Origin: Nocardia sp. NBC_00565
GTDB taxonomy: Bacteria; Actinomycetota; Actinomycetes; Mycobacteriales; Mycobacteriaceae
Length of the DNA: 64,000 bases
Reading direction: 5' to 3'
NCBI RefSeq assembly: GCF_036345915.1
Contig: NZ_CP107785.1
Coordinates: 8,928,001-8,992,000 of the forward strand
The notes below the pieces were generated by a model. That model saw only the letters and a list, made by a program, of their open reading frames with translations, had not been told where the DNA came from and did no database searches. How positions within the stretch are numbered: position 1 is the stretch's first letter; every line of letters begins with the position of its first letter. The translations under genes and the position numbers were made by a program. Shown here in pieces: positions 17,870-25,720 of the stretch.

Positions 17870-18325
17870 ATGGCGGACGATCGGATGGCGGAAATCTTTG
17901 CCGCGGTGCGGCTCTCCGGCAGTGATCCGGAGGCGGCGCGGCGAATGCTGGAGGAACTGTGGGACGAGCTCGGCGACGGTGGAGATCCATTGCAGCGCTG
18001 TGTGATTGCGCATCACCTTGCCGATCTGCAAGACACGGCCGAAGGCGCGCTGCGCTGGGACCAGCGCGCGCTGGCCGCGGTCTTCGGCCCCGGCGTTCCG
18101 CTCGACGAGGGGTTGCGCGGATTCCTGCCCTCGCTCTACCTCAACCTCGCCGACAGCCACCGCCGCGTGGGTGATTTCGATGTGGCCTACATGCAGCTGA
18201 CGATCGCCCGCGGTCACCTCGACGTCCTCGCCAACGACGCCTACGGCGCCGTGATCCGCTCCAGCCTGGACAAGGTCGAGGCCGCGTTGGCCGAGAAGTC
18301 GACGGAGTCGCTCCCGACCTACTGA
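17870..18325 (+). CDS. Hypothetical helical protein, candidate SOS gene
   Basis: 151 residues from ATG 17870; the ATG at 17853 lies inside the LexA-like box. The protein is all-helical by eye, with TPR-like pairs (ALRWDQRALAAVFG, LYLNLADSHRRVGDFDVAYMQL). No catalytic motif is visible. There is no Shine-Dalgarno, and a -10-like GATACT lies 7 bases before the ATG, so the mRNA may be leaderless. The one-mismatch LexA box implies DNA-damage induction. I do not recognise the family. Confidence 0.7.
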   Translation: MADDRMAEIFAAVRLSGSDPEAARRMLEELWDELGDGGDPLQRCVIAHHLADLQDTAEGALRWDQRALAAVFGPGVPLDEGLRGFLPSLYLNLADSHRRVGDFDVAYMQLTIARGHLDVLANDAYGAVIRSSLDKVEAALAEKSTESLPTY

Positions 18326-18515
18326 TTCGAAATTCGGAGTTCGTGCCATCGGCGGACAGGTCTTGCCCGCCGATGGCACAAACCGCAGATGCAACGAAGT
18401 CGAGTGTTCCGATCTCGTCGTCATCAAATGCGGCCCGCATACCTGCCGTATCCGTGCCGCCAGGGCAGATCGCGTTCGCGCGAATGCCCTCGGACGCGAG
18501 CGGCCCTCGAGGGCG
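18326..18515 (-). pseudogene. C-terminal remnant of a short-chain dehydrogenase
   Basis: The minus-strand reading EGIRANAICPGGTDTAGM, followed by a degraded stretch ending in GGQDLSADG, is the usual C-terminal third of an SDR (RxNAICPGxTxTxM, then xTGQxLxxDGG). No intact frame joins it to the Tyr-x-x-x-Lys region, and it has lost its own stop. A decayed gene fragment. Confidence 0.6.
18343..18379. terminator. Hairpin after the candidate SOS gene
   Basis: A 13-bp perfect stem (GTGCCATCGGCGG / CCGCCGATGGCAC) with an 11-base loop, 17 bases after the 18325 stop. Probable terminator; it overlaps the SDR remnant. Confidence 0.6.
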
Positions 18516-18764
18516 AGGTGACGTTCGCCCGGATCGAAGTAGCGCCCTTCAGCCCGAGGAGTTCGGTACTACCTTCGGGACGGGTAGTCGCCGACCTGCC
18601 CAGCTTTCCGGCTCGGCTCGGTCCTCTATCGCGCGGTGAACCGGCCGATGCCTGCCGGAGGCGATCGAATTGCGGGGGTCGGCGTGTGCCTGCGGTACTC
18701 GGAAATGGAAGTGGTAATGGTGACACCGGGCCGATATCCTGTGCATATTGTGGGGAGGCTGACC

Positions 18765-19349
18765 ATGGACGATGCTCTGCAAATACCGCATCTGAGAGCC
18801 ACCGCAGACTTGGAACTCCGCCCGTGGTCGTTGTCTGCGGCAGACCTCGAGCTTGTTAGGGAAGCCTCTGCCGACGACCTGATTCCTATAACCACGGTGC
18901 CGGCGACCTTCTCGCGCAAGGCCGCAACGCGGTTTGTCGAACGCCAGTGGCAACGAGCGACCGATCGAACGGGATACCCGATGGTGATCGTCCGGCGACG
19001 GGACAACACACCACTGGGAAGTATCGACCTGTGGTTGAAGGACATCGACGAAGGCCGCGCATCGCTCGGCTACTGGGTGGTCCGCTCTGCCCGCGGCCAT
19101 GGCGTCGCCGCGCATGCTCTGGCGGCAATGGCTACCTGGGCGCTGGAAGAGCTGCATATCCCACGGCTCCAGCTCTATGTGGAACCTTGGAACCGCGCTT
19201 CGATCCGCACTGCGGAGAGAGCCGGTTTCGAATGCGAAGGGCTCCTCAGATCGTGGCAGAAGGTCGGCAATCGACGCCGCGACATGTTCATGTACGCGCG
19301 CCTGGCAACGGGAACCCTCGCCGAGGCGGATCGGGTTTGCACTGGTTAG
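18765..19349 (+). CDS. GNAT family N-acetyltransferase
   Basis: 194 residues, ATG 18765 with GGGGAGG upstream. It resembles the RimJ/RimL-type: LELRPWSLSAADLELV at the start, acetyl-CoA loop region VVRSARGHGVAAHAL, and the closing NRASIRTAERAGFECEGLLRSWQ typical of this branch. Likely acetylates a protein N-terminus, antibiotic or small amine; the substrate is unknown. The frame extends upstream to 18636, but the ribosome site supports the later start. Followed by a GC hairpin. Confidence 0.85.
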   Translation: MDDALQIPHLRATADLELRPWSLSAADLELVREASADDLIPITTVPATFSRKAATRFVERQWQRATDRTGYPMVIVRRRDNTPLGSIDLWLKDIDEGRASLGYWVVRSARGHGVAAHALAAMATWALEELHIPRLQLYVEPWNRASIRTAERAGFECEGLLRSWQKVGNRRRDMFMYARLATGTLAEADRVCTG

Positions 19350-19422
19350 ACCTCAATGACCGGTTGCCGGCGGTCGCGGGTAATCGTGAACCGATATCAC
19401 TGCTGGCACAGTGTTCGATAGG

Positions 19423-19439
19423 CCCCGGCGGTGCCGGGG
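19423..19439. terminator. Short GC hairpin after GNAT gene
   Basis: CCCCGGC-GGT-GCCGGGG, a 7-bp perfect stem with a 3-base loop, 74 bases after the GNAT stop. Candidate terminator. Confidence 0.5.
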
Positions 19440-19469
19440 TACTCGCCTCGTGGTCGACCTCCACGGCCT

Positions 19470-19510
19470 CGCTTGTAAAATTAGTTAAAATTAGTCGAGA
19501 CTATGCTTGA
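19470..19510 (+). promoter_or_regulatory. AT-rich promoter region of the P450 locus
   Basis: An AT-rich island with the 9-base direct repeat AAAATTAGT at 19477 and 19487, followed by TATGCT at 19502. It stands out from the GC-rich surroundings and is the likely promoter of the P450-peptide unit. Exact -35/-10 boxes are uncertain. Confidence 0.4.
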
Positions 19511-19595
19511 TCTGCGTTTGTACGCACAGCCAGTGGATAAATCCGCTCGAAAACATCTGATGAATCGCTCACCCTCTCTATGAGAGGACCGTCCG

Positions 19596-20765
19596 ATGGG
19601 TTTTGCAGAGATGCGCCGGTTCCGGCGTGATCCGTTGGGTTTCCTCGAGAATCTGCGCCGGACCAGCCCGGTAGAGGTGTTCGGGCTGCCGTGGGGCGGG
19701 TGGTGTGTCGGCGATACGGGTCTGGCGCTGACGGTGTTGAGTGACCGCGCTTTCAATGCGGGGAAGTCCGGGTTCTTCGGTTCTATGCTGCCTTCGCGGT
19801 CTGCTCAGGTCGATTTCGGCCGCGCGGTGCGCGCGATTCTGCGGACGCATACGCCCGAGTATCGCGAGTCCCTGGCGGCGGCGGTGATCGAAATGCCCTC
19901 CGTCACCCGCTGGCCCGCAGCGGGGGTCGAGCTGGTGTATCGGTGCACCGCGGACGTGTTGCTGCACCCTGATGGTTCTCCCGAGTTGCGGCAGTTACTG
20001 GAGCGAAATGCACGCGTGGGCGCGCTTCGCCCGGCCCGAATGGCGCAGCGGGCGCGGGCGCAGCTGCTGCGCGCCAAGCTGTCCACCGCGCTGAACGAGC
20101 AGATCCGGGACCGGCGCAGCGCCACCGGCCGCACTGCGGAAGCCGAACCACGGGATCTGCTCGATGCCGTGATCGGTGCCTGTCCCGACGGCGTCGCCGA
20201 TACAACGGTGGCGCAGCTGTATGTGCTGATGTTCCGGTCCATTGTGGGACCGCTGGGCTACTCGCTCGCGTGGTCGGTGCTGCTGGGCAGTCTCCACTCT
20301 CCCGGCTCACCATGGCCTTGGCCCGTCGACTGGGTGGTACGTGAGGCCCTGCGGCACCGGCCGGTCTCCTGGATGGTCAGCCGTCCCGTCCCCTATCCCG
20401 CCGAATTCGGGGGGATCGCCTTCCAGACCGGCGACCTGCTGTCCGTCAGCCCCTATCTGCTCCATCACGACAACAAACACTGGACCAGACCAGGGGCATT
20501 CCAACCCGACCGCTGGATTCGACCGAGCGAACACGGCCCATTTGTGCCCTTCAGTTCCGGCCCCTTCACCTGCGCCGGCGCCGCGGTCGCCCACGATCTG
20601 GTCACCGATGCAGCCACCACCCTCATCGAGAACACCTCTCTGCGCGTCATCGGCGGCGGTGATACCCGCCCGATCGTGACCAATGCCGCGACCCCCAGGC
20701 CGTTCACCCTGCGGCGTACCCCACAAGCCCTGTCCGCGCCCGACCGAGCCCCAGGAAGGAGGTGA
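19596..20765 (+). CDS. Cytochrome P450, probable peptide-modifying enzyme
   Basis: 389 residues, ATG behind AGAGGA. P450 hallmarks: K-helix E-x-x-R in REALRHRP, the FQPDRW (PERF-like) motif and the heme loop FSSGPFTCAGA with the axial Cys. The I-helix region (LMFRSIVGPLGYSLAWS) lacks the usual acid-alcohol pair that helps protonate oxygen, suggesting unusual chemistry. No ferredoxin or reductase gene is adjacent. Its stop codon is embedded in a perfect ribosome site for a 23-codon ORF starting 4 bases later. That layout matches P450s that crosslink aromatic side chains of tiny ribosomal peptides (biarylitide, cittilin and atropopeptide types). Confidence 0.85.
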   Translation: MGFAEMRRFRRDPLGFLENLRRTSPVEVFGLPWGGWCVGDTGLALTVLSDRAFNAGKSGFFGSMLPSRSAQVDFGRAVRAILRTHTPEYRESLAAAVIEMPSVTRWPAAGVELVYRCTADVLLHPDGSPELRQLLERNARVGALRPARMAQRARAQLLRAKLSTALNEQIRDRRSATGRTAEAEPRDLLDAVIGACPDGVADTTVAQLYVLMFRSIVGPLGYSLAWSVLLGSLHSPGSPWPWPVDWVVREALRHRPVSWMVSRPVPYPAEFGGIAFQTGDLLSVSPYLLHHDNKHWTRPGAFQPDRWIRPSEHGPFVPFSSGPFTCAGAAVAHDLVTDAATTLIENTSLRVIGGGDTRPIVTNAATPRPFTLRRTPQALSAPDRAPGRR

Positions 20766-20769
20766 CATC

Positions 20770-20841
20770 ATGATCAAGGCATTGCGGTTCATCATCACCA
20801 ACAAGCCGACCCGTACCTGGAACCCCGCTCAATACGGATGA
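20770..20841 (+). CDS. 23-residue peptide, candidate RiPP precursor
   Basis: A 23-residue ORF too short for normal gene calling. It starts MIKALRFIIT, a basic amphipathic leader-like segment, and ends TWNPAQYG, with the only Trp and only Tyr four residues apart. The site GGAAGGAGGTGA (20754-20765) is a near-perfect Shine-Dalgarno 4-7 bases from the ATG, far stronger than at most genes here, which argues for real translation. The stop TGA overlaps an ATG of the next ORF (ATGA). Inference: precursor of a P450-crosslinked peptide, with the C-terminal aromatic segment as core. No homology search was possible. Confidence 0.65.
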   Translation: MIKALRFIITNKPTRTWNPAQYG

Positions 20842-21005
20842 TTCTGCTACCGGCTGGATGGCTCGACCAACGCCAACCAGCTCCCGGTCATCGGTGGCGC
20901 CCCGATGACATCGCCTTTCCACCGGGGTCTTTGGAGTGGATGAAACGTCCCGAGATCCCAACCTGTATGGCGGGGATTCGGGGACACCATCGTGGTGGGG
21001 GGTGA
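20838..21005 (+). pseudogene. Third ORF of the P450-peptide unit, truncated
   Basis: 55 codons beginning MILLPAGWLDQRQPAPGH, with its ATG overlapping the peptide stop as ATGA, the classic translational-coupling signal. The reading continues RWRPDDIAFPPGSLEWMKRP and then enters DNA belonging to a transposase remnant, where it stops. It looks like the N-terminus of a larger protein (perhaps a peptide tailoring enzyme or peptidase) cut by the IS event. I do not recognise the family. Confidence 0.45.
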
Positions 21006-21674
21006 TCGCACCCGCGTGCGGACGTGTCGCAGCAGCGGGTCCGGTCCGGCGAACGCGGTCTTGAACACCTCACCGCGAAAGCACGGGCCGTTGTCCGACA
21101 CCACCGCGATCGGCGCGGGCGCCATGCCGAGCACCTCCCCGCACGGCCCGAGGACCTCGGTCAGCCCACGATCGGCACGCAGGTCGTCCAAGTCGAGGAT
21201 CCGCTCGGCCTCGGTGACAGCGAGCCGCAGGCAGGCCAGCGCGTCGGCACCGCGGGCCGTCGGAGTCACGGTGATGGCCAGGCAGTATTTCGTCGCGTAG
21301 TCGATGACCGCGCAGATCCGCCAGATGCCGCCATCGCTGGTTTCGAATTCGCTGAAATCGGTTTGCCAGACTCGATTGCGTTGTGTCGGTGGATCGTGGA
21401 ACACCTTGCGCCGCAGCATCGCCCACGACTTACGGTCCGCCCGATAGCCCTGCGGCAGCAACAGTCCGCGCCGCCGCAGTGCCCGCTGCACCGTCGAAGT
21501 CGAGACCTCGTAGCCGTCGGCGCGCATCAGCGCCGCGATCTTGCGATGCCCCCACGCCGGCCATTCCTCGGCGTATTTCGCCGCAATCGGTTCGAACCGG
21601 TCGACCTTCGGCGCGGGCCGCGTGATCTCGCCACAGACCGGCTCCTTCCTGGTTCGATGTGCCCGGAGCGTAAA
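20988..21674 (-). mobile_element. IS3/IS481-type transposase remnant
   Basis: The minus-strand frame encodes the back half of an rve-type transposase: HRTRKEPVCGEITRPAPK, an HTH-like GHRKIAALMRADGYEVS, QTDFSEFE (first catalytic Asp) and VVSDNGPCFRG (second Asp). The third catalytic acid (DDE) region after HVRTRVRSP is missing and the sequence breaks into unrelated DNA near 20990. No upstream helix-turn-helix ORF A or clear terminal inverted repeats remain. It is an inactive fragment lying between the P450-peptide unit and the dnaE2 promoter. Confidence 0.8.
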
Positions 21675-21720
21675 CCGAGCAACCCTGCCAGAAAGTTTGA
21701 CTCGCTAGATTGAGATCAAT

Positions 21721-21736
21721 GGGAACGTATGTTCGA
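21721..21736 (+). promoter_or_regulatory. LexA (SOS) box upstream of dnaE2
   Basis: GGGAACGTATGTTCGA matches TCGAAC-N4-GTTCGA except for the first two bases, and shares the core AACGTATRTTCGA with the imuA' box. It ends 20 bases before the dnaE2 ATG. Confidence 0.8.
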
Positions 21737-21756
21737 ATTGATGGAGGTGATGTGTC

Positions 21757-24700
21757 ATGGGTTGGAGCAATGGCCCGCCGACGTGGGCTGAGATGGAGCG
21801 GGTGTTGTCCGGGCGACCGGGCCGAACGAATCCGGACGCGATGTATCCGGGCGACGGCGGCGACAGTCCGGCGTGGTCGCGCAAGCGCGGAGAGTATCGG
21901 GCCGACGAACCGGTCGAACCGGTCGATGGACCGGTGGTGCCTTACGCGGAGTTGCACGCGCACTCCGCGTATAGCTTCCTGGACGGCGCGAGTCAGCCGG
22001 AGGAACTGGTGGAGGAGGCGGTGCGGCTCGGCCTGGAGGCGATTGCGCTCACCGACCACGACGGCTTCTACGGGACCGTGCGCTTCGCCGAGGCGGCGAG
22101 GGAATGGGGGATGCCGACGGTCTTCGGGGCGGAGTTGTCACTCGGATCGCAGGGTGTCTCGGATTCGATGCCCCGCACCGGTTCGCCGGATCCGGCCGGC
22201 CCACATCTGCTGGTGCTCGCCCGCGGCCAAGAGGGCTACCGCCGACTCTCCCGCGAGATCGCCGCCGCGCATATGGCCGCGGGCGAGAAGGGCATCCTGC
22301 GCTACGACCTGGACGCACTCACCGCGGCCGCGGGCGGGCACTGGCACATCCTGACCGGTTGCCGCAAAGGCCATGTGCGCCAAGCCCTCGACCGCGACCT
22401 GCAGGCGGGCGATACCCGTCTCGGGCAGGCGGAGGCCGCGCTGCGCGAGCTGACCGAGCGCTTCGGTGCCGACCGGGTGCACGTGGAACTCACCCATCAC
22501 GGCATCCCCGAGGACGACGAACGCAACGCCCACCTCCTCGCCCTCGCCGACCGGCTCGATCTGCCCGTATCGGCCACCACCGGAGCGCATTTCGCCACAC
22601 CCGCGCAGCGCCGCCGCGCCATGGCGCTCGCGGCCATCCGGGCGCGGCAGAGCCTCGATGACATCGCGGGCTGGCTGGCCCCGACCGGTGGCGCGCACCT
22701 GCGTTCCGGCGCGGAGATGGCGCAGCTGTTCGCCACTTGCCCGCAGGCGGTGGCGAACGCGGTGACGCTCGCCCGCGAGTGCGCCTTCGATCTGAAGTTG
22801 ATCGCACCGAAGCTGCCGCCGTTCGATGTGCCCGCCGGACACGACGAGGCGTCCTGGCTGCGCGCGCTCACCCTCGGGGGCGCGGCCGAGCGCTACGGCC
22901 CGCCGGCGGGAAATCCCGAGGCGTATCGGCAGATCGAGCACGAACTCGCGATCATCGACCAGATGAAGTTCCCCGGCTATTTCCTGGTGGTGCACGACAT
23001 CGTCAGCTTCTGCAAGGACAACGACATCCTGTGCCAGGGCCGGGGTTCGGCGGCCAATTCCGCCGTCTGCTACGCGATCGGCATTACCAATGTCGACCCG
23101 GTCGCCGCCGAGCTGTTGTTCGAACGGTTCCTCGCCCCGGAGCGCGACGGCCCGCCCGATATCGACATCGATATCGAATCCGATCGCCGCGAGGAGGCGA
23201 TCCAGCACGTCTACACCAAATACGGCCGCACGCACGCCGCCCAGGTGGCGAATGTGATCACCTATCGCGGCAAGTCCGCGGTCCGCGATGCCGCACGCGC
23301 ACTGGGCTTTTCGCCGGGGCAGCAGGATGCCTGGAGTAAACAGGTGAGTGAGCGCAGCGAGCGAACCAAAGGCACAGCGCCTCCGGCGAACGGCGTAGCC
23401 GAGCGTCAGCGAGGCGAAGCGGTGAGTGAGCGCAGCGAGCGAACCAAAGGCACAGCGCCTCCGGCGAACGGCGTAGCCGAGCGTCAGCGAGGCGAAGCCG
23501 TGAGCCGCTGGACCGGCGTCGGCGCTGAGATCGGCACCGATATTCCCGCGGAGGTGCTGGAGCTGGCCACCGAGATCGAGGGGCTGCCAAGGCATCTCGG
23601 CATCCATTCCGGTGGCATGGTGATCTGCGACCGGCCCATCGCCGATGTCTGCCCGGTCGAGTGGGCGCGTATGCCCGGACGCAGCGTGCTGCAGTGGGAC
23701 AAAGACGATTGCGCCGCTATTGACCTGGTGAAATTCGACCTGCTCGGTCTCGGCATGCTCTCCGCGCTGCACTACATGATCGATATGGTGCGCGAGCACG
23801 AGGGCAAGAAGGTCGAGCTGCACAAGTTGGATCTCAAGGAAGCCGCTGTCTACGAGATGCTCTCGCGCGCCGATTCGGTGGGGGTGTTCCAGGTGGAGTC
23901 GCGAGCGCAGATGGCCACGCTGCCCCGGCTGAAACCGCGGAACTTCTACGACCTGGTGGTGGAGGTGGCACTGATCCGCCCCGGCCCGATCCAGGGCGGC
24001 TCGGTGCATCCCTATATTCGCCGCCGCAACGGCAAAGAGGAGGCGCACTATGACCATGACGCGCTGAAGAATTCGCTGAAACGCACCCTCGGTGTGCCGC
24101 TGTTCCAGGAACAGCTCATGCAGATGGCCATCGACGTCGCCGGTTTCACCGCCGCCGAGGCCGATCAGCTACGCCGCGCCATGGGTTCCAAACGTTCACC
24201 GGAGCGGATGGAGCGCCTCAAGGGTCGGCTGTATCGAGGTATGCGCGATCTGCACGGCATTACCGGCGAGGTTGCCGACCGCATCTACGAGAAGCTGTAC
24301 GCCTTCGCGAATTTCGGCTTCCCGGAAAGCCATTCGCAGAGTTTCGCCTCGATCGTGTTCTATTCGGCCTGGTTCAAACTGCATCATCCGGCGGCCTTCT
24401 GCGCCGGGCTGCTGCGCGCCCAGCCAATGGGCTTCTACTCCCCGCAATCCCTGGTCGCCGATGCCCGCAGGCACGGAGTGCTGGTGCACGGCCCGGATAT
24501 CAATGCCAGCCGCGCCGAACCCACGCTCGAAAACCAGGGTGCCGAAGTACGTCTCGGTCTTGCGACGGTCCGTCACATCGGCACCGACCTCGCCGAACGC
24601 ATCAGCGCCGCCCGCGCGGACGACCCGTATACCTCGTTCGTCGACTTGACCGGACGCGTGGAGCTCACCGTCGCCCAAGCCGAATCCCTCGCCACCGCAG

Positions 24701-25239
24701 GCGCTTTGAGCTGTCTCGGGATAACCCGCCGCGAGGCATTGTGGGCGGCGGGCGCCGCGGCGGGCGAACGGCCCGACCGCCTCCCCGGCACCGGCGCCGC
24801 CACCACCGCCCCCGCTCTGCCCGGTATGAGCGAGCTCGAACTGGCCGCCGCCGACGTCTGGGCCACCGGTGTCTCCCCGGGCAGTTACCCCACCGAATTC
24901 CTCCGCCCGCAACTGGATGCGCTCGGCGTCATCCCCGCCGCCGGACTGCTCGACGTGCCCGATGGCTCCCGCGTGCTGGTCGGCGGCGCCGTCACGCACC
25001 GCCAACGCCCCGCCACCGCCTCCGGCGTCACCTTCCTCAACCTGGAAGATGAAACCGGCATGGTGAATGTCGTCTGTTCGGTAGGTCTTTGGGTCCGCTA
25101 CCGCCGCCTGGCCCAAAGCGCCTCCGCACTCCTGATTCGCGGCCGCGTCCAGAACGCCGAGGGTGCGGTCAGCGTCGTCGCCGAACACCTCCAACGCATG
25201 GACCTGCGCGTCGACTCGAAGTCCCGCGATTTCCGGTGA
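21757..25239 (+). CDS. dnaE2: Error-prone DNA polymerase III alpha subunit DnaE2
   Basis: 1160 residues, ATG behind GGAGGTGA. N-terminal PHP domain (YAELHAHSAYSFLDGAS), C-family polymerase core with GRGSAANSAVCYAIG and catalytic Asp residues in PDIDIDIESDRREEAI, then HHH/OB-fold region to the end (VLVGGAVTHRQRPATASG, FLNLEDETGMVNVV). Role: damage-induced translesion synthesis together with ImuA'/ImuB. Odd feature: about residues 530-581 are two perfect copies of a 26-residue repeat encoded by a 78-bp tandem DNA repeat. They are inserted between AWSKQ and SRW where other DnaE2 proteins run straight on. The frame is preserved. Whether the enzyme still works is unknown. Confidence 0.95.
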   Translation: MGWSNGPPTWAEMERVLSGRPGRTNPDAMYPGDGGDSPAWSRKRGEYRADEPVEPVDGPVVPYAELHAHSAYSFLDGASQPEELVEEAVRLGLEAIALTDHDGFYGTVRFAEAAREWGMPTVFGAELSLGSQGVSDSMPRTGSPDPAGPHLLVLARGQEGYRRLSREIAAAHMAAGEKGILRYDLDALTAAAGGHWHILTGCRKGHVRQALDRDLQAGDTRLGQAEAALRELTERFGADRVHVELTHHGIPEDDERNAHLLALADRLDLPVSATTGAHFATPAQRRRAMALAAIRARQSLDDIAGWLAPTGGAHLRSGAEMAQLFATCPQAVANAVTLARECAFDLKLIAPKLPPFDVPAGHDEASWLRALTLGGAAERYGPPAGNPEAYRQIEHELAIIDQMKFPGYFLVVHDIVSFCKDNDILCQGRGSAANSAVCYAIGITNVDPVAAELLFERFLAPERDGPPDIDIDIESDRREEAIQHVYTKYGRTHAAQVANVITYRGKSAVRDAARALGFSPGQQDAWSKQVSERSERTKGTAPPANGVAERQRGEAVSERSERTKGTAPPANGVAERQRGEAVSRWTGVGAEIGTDIPAEVLELATEIEGLPRHLGIHSGGMVICDRPIADVCPVEWARMPGRSVLQWDKDDCAAIDLVKFDLLGLGMLSALHYMIDMVREHEGKKVELHKLDLKEAAVYEMLSRADSVGVFQVESRAQMATLPRLKPRNFYDLVVEVALIRPGPIQGGSVHPYIRRRNGKEEAHYDHDALKNSLKRTLGVPLFQEQLMQMAIDVAGFTAAEADQLRRAMGSKRSPERMERLKGRLYRGMRDLHGITGEVADRIYEKLYAFANFGFPESHSQSFASIVFYSAWFKLHHPAAFCAGLLRAQPMGFYSPQSLVADARRHGVLVHGPDINASRAEPTLENQGAEVRLGLATVRHIGTDLAERISAARADDPYTSFVDLTGRVELTVAQAESLATAGALSCLGITRREALWAAGAAAGERPDRLPGTGAATTAPALPGMSELELAAADVWATGVSPGSYPTEFLRPQLDALGVIPAAGLLDVPDGSRVLVGGAVTHRQRPATASGVTFLNLEDETGMVNVVCSVGLWVRYRRLAQSASALLIRGRVQNAEGAVSVVAEHLQRMDLRVDSKSRDFR
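23344..23499 (+). repeat. Two tandem 78-bp repeats inside dnaE2
   Basis: Two copies (23344-23421, 23422-23499), each starting GTGAGTGAGCGCAGCGAGCG, nearly identical and a multiple of three in length. A 24-base relative of the first part lies inverted at 33346-33369 at the metY stop, so this is a dispersed repeat family, not dnaE2 sequence. Confidence 0.92.
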
Positions 25240-25260
25240 GCTCGTGGCTTCCGTTGCGGC

Positions 25261-25647
25261 TCAGAATATTCCGTTTGGATTGACGGCGTGCTCCGGGACC
25301 GGCTGGATGACATCCCAGTGTTCGACGAGCTTTCCGTCGTCGAGTCGGAAGATGTCCATGATCGCCAGCCCGCGCTGGCCGGGCTCGCGGATGCCGTGGA
25401 CCTGGGCGCTCACGTAGTCACCCTCCGCGACAAGGCGTTTCACCTCGACGCGGAGCTTCGGAAAGGCCTGCTTCAGGTGGGTCAGGCGGGCGAGGAGTCC
25501 GTCGAGGCCGTCGGCGATCTCCGGGTTGTGCTGGACGTATCGGTCGCCGATGAACGCGGCGACGGCGTCGAGATCCTTGGTGTTGAAGGCGGTTTCGTAG
25601 AAGGCGCGCACGGTCTGCTTGTTCGCTTCCGTGCCGGGTGTTGCCAT
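25261..25647 (-). CDS. SnoaL-like (NTF2-fold) protein
   Basis: 128 residues from ATG 25647 with GGAGG upstream. It fits the SnoaL/ester-cyclase type: NKQTVRAFYETAFNTKDLDAVAAFI, YVQHNPEIADG, and the closing DIFRLDDGKLVEHWDVIQPVP, a motif shared by this family. Small cone-shaped NTF2 folds of this group cyclise or hydrolyse diverse substrates; the substrate is unknown. Divergent from a TetR gene with a double palindrome between them, so it is probably that repressor's target. Confidence 0.85.
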   Translation of the reverse strand: MATPGTEANKQTVRAFYETAFNTKDLDAVAAFIGDRYVQHNPEIADGLDGLLARLTHLKQAFPKLRVEVKRLVAEGDYVSAQVHGIREPGQRGLAIMDIFRLDDGKLVEHWDVIQPVPEHAVNPNGIF

Positions 25648-25673
25648 GGGGGAACCTCCATAAATGAACAGCT

Positions 25674-25700
25674 GTAGCGCTACGACTGTAGCGCTACAGT
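25674..25700. promoter_or_regulatory. Tandem palindromic TetR operator
   Basis: GTAGCGCTAC (25674-25683) followed by the perfect 16-bp palindrome ACTGTAGCGCTACAGT (25685-25700), between the divergent SnoaL-like and TetR genes. Repeated GTAGCGCTAC cores are typical of TetR operators. Confidence 0.75.
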
Positions 25701-25720
25701 CGTATGGGTACAATCCCCGT

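Noticed and set aside
17715..17990. N-terminal extension of the SDR to 17990
   Set aside because: The strong ribosome site is at 17714 and the extension has no homology-like content and crosses the operator.
20842..20943. Readthrough of the peptide TGA into FCYRLDGSTNANQ
   Set aside because: The stop is followed by an ATGA-coupled ORF in another frame, a more usual arrangement; no selenocysteine or recoding signal is visible.
22138..24057. 639-residue minus-strand ORF inside dnaE2
   Set aside because: Antisense shadow of a clear polymerase gene; Arg/Ala/Gly-rich without family motifs.
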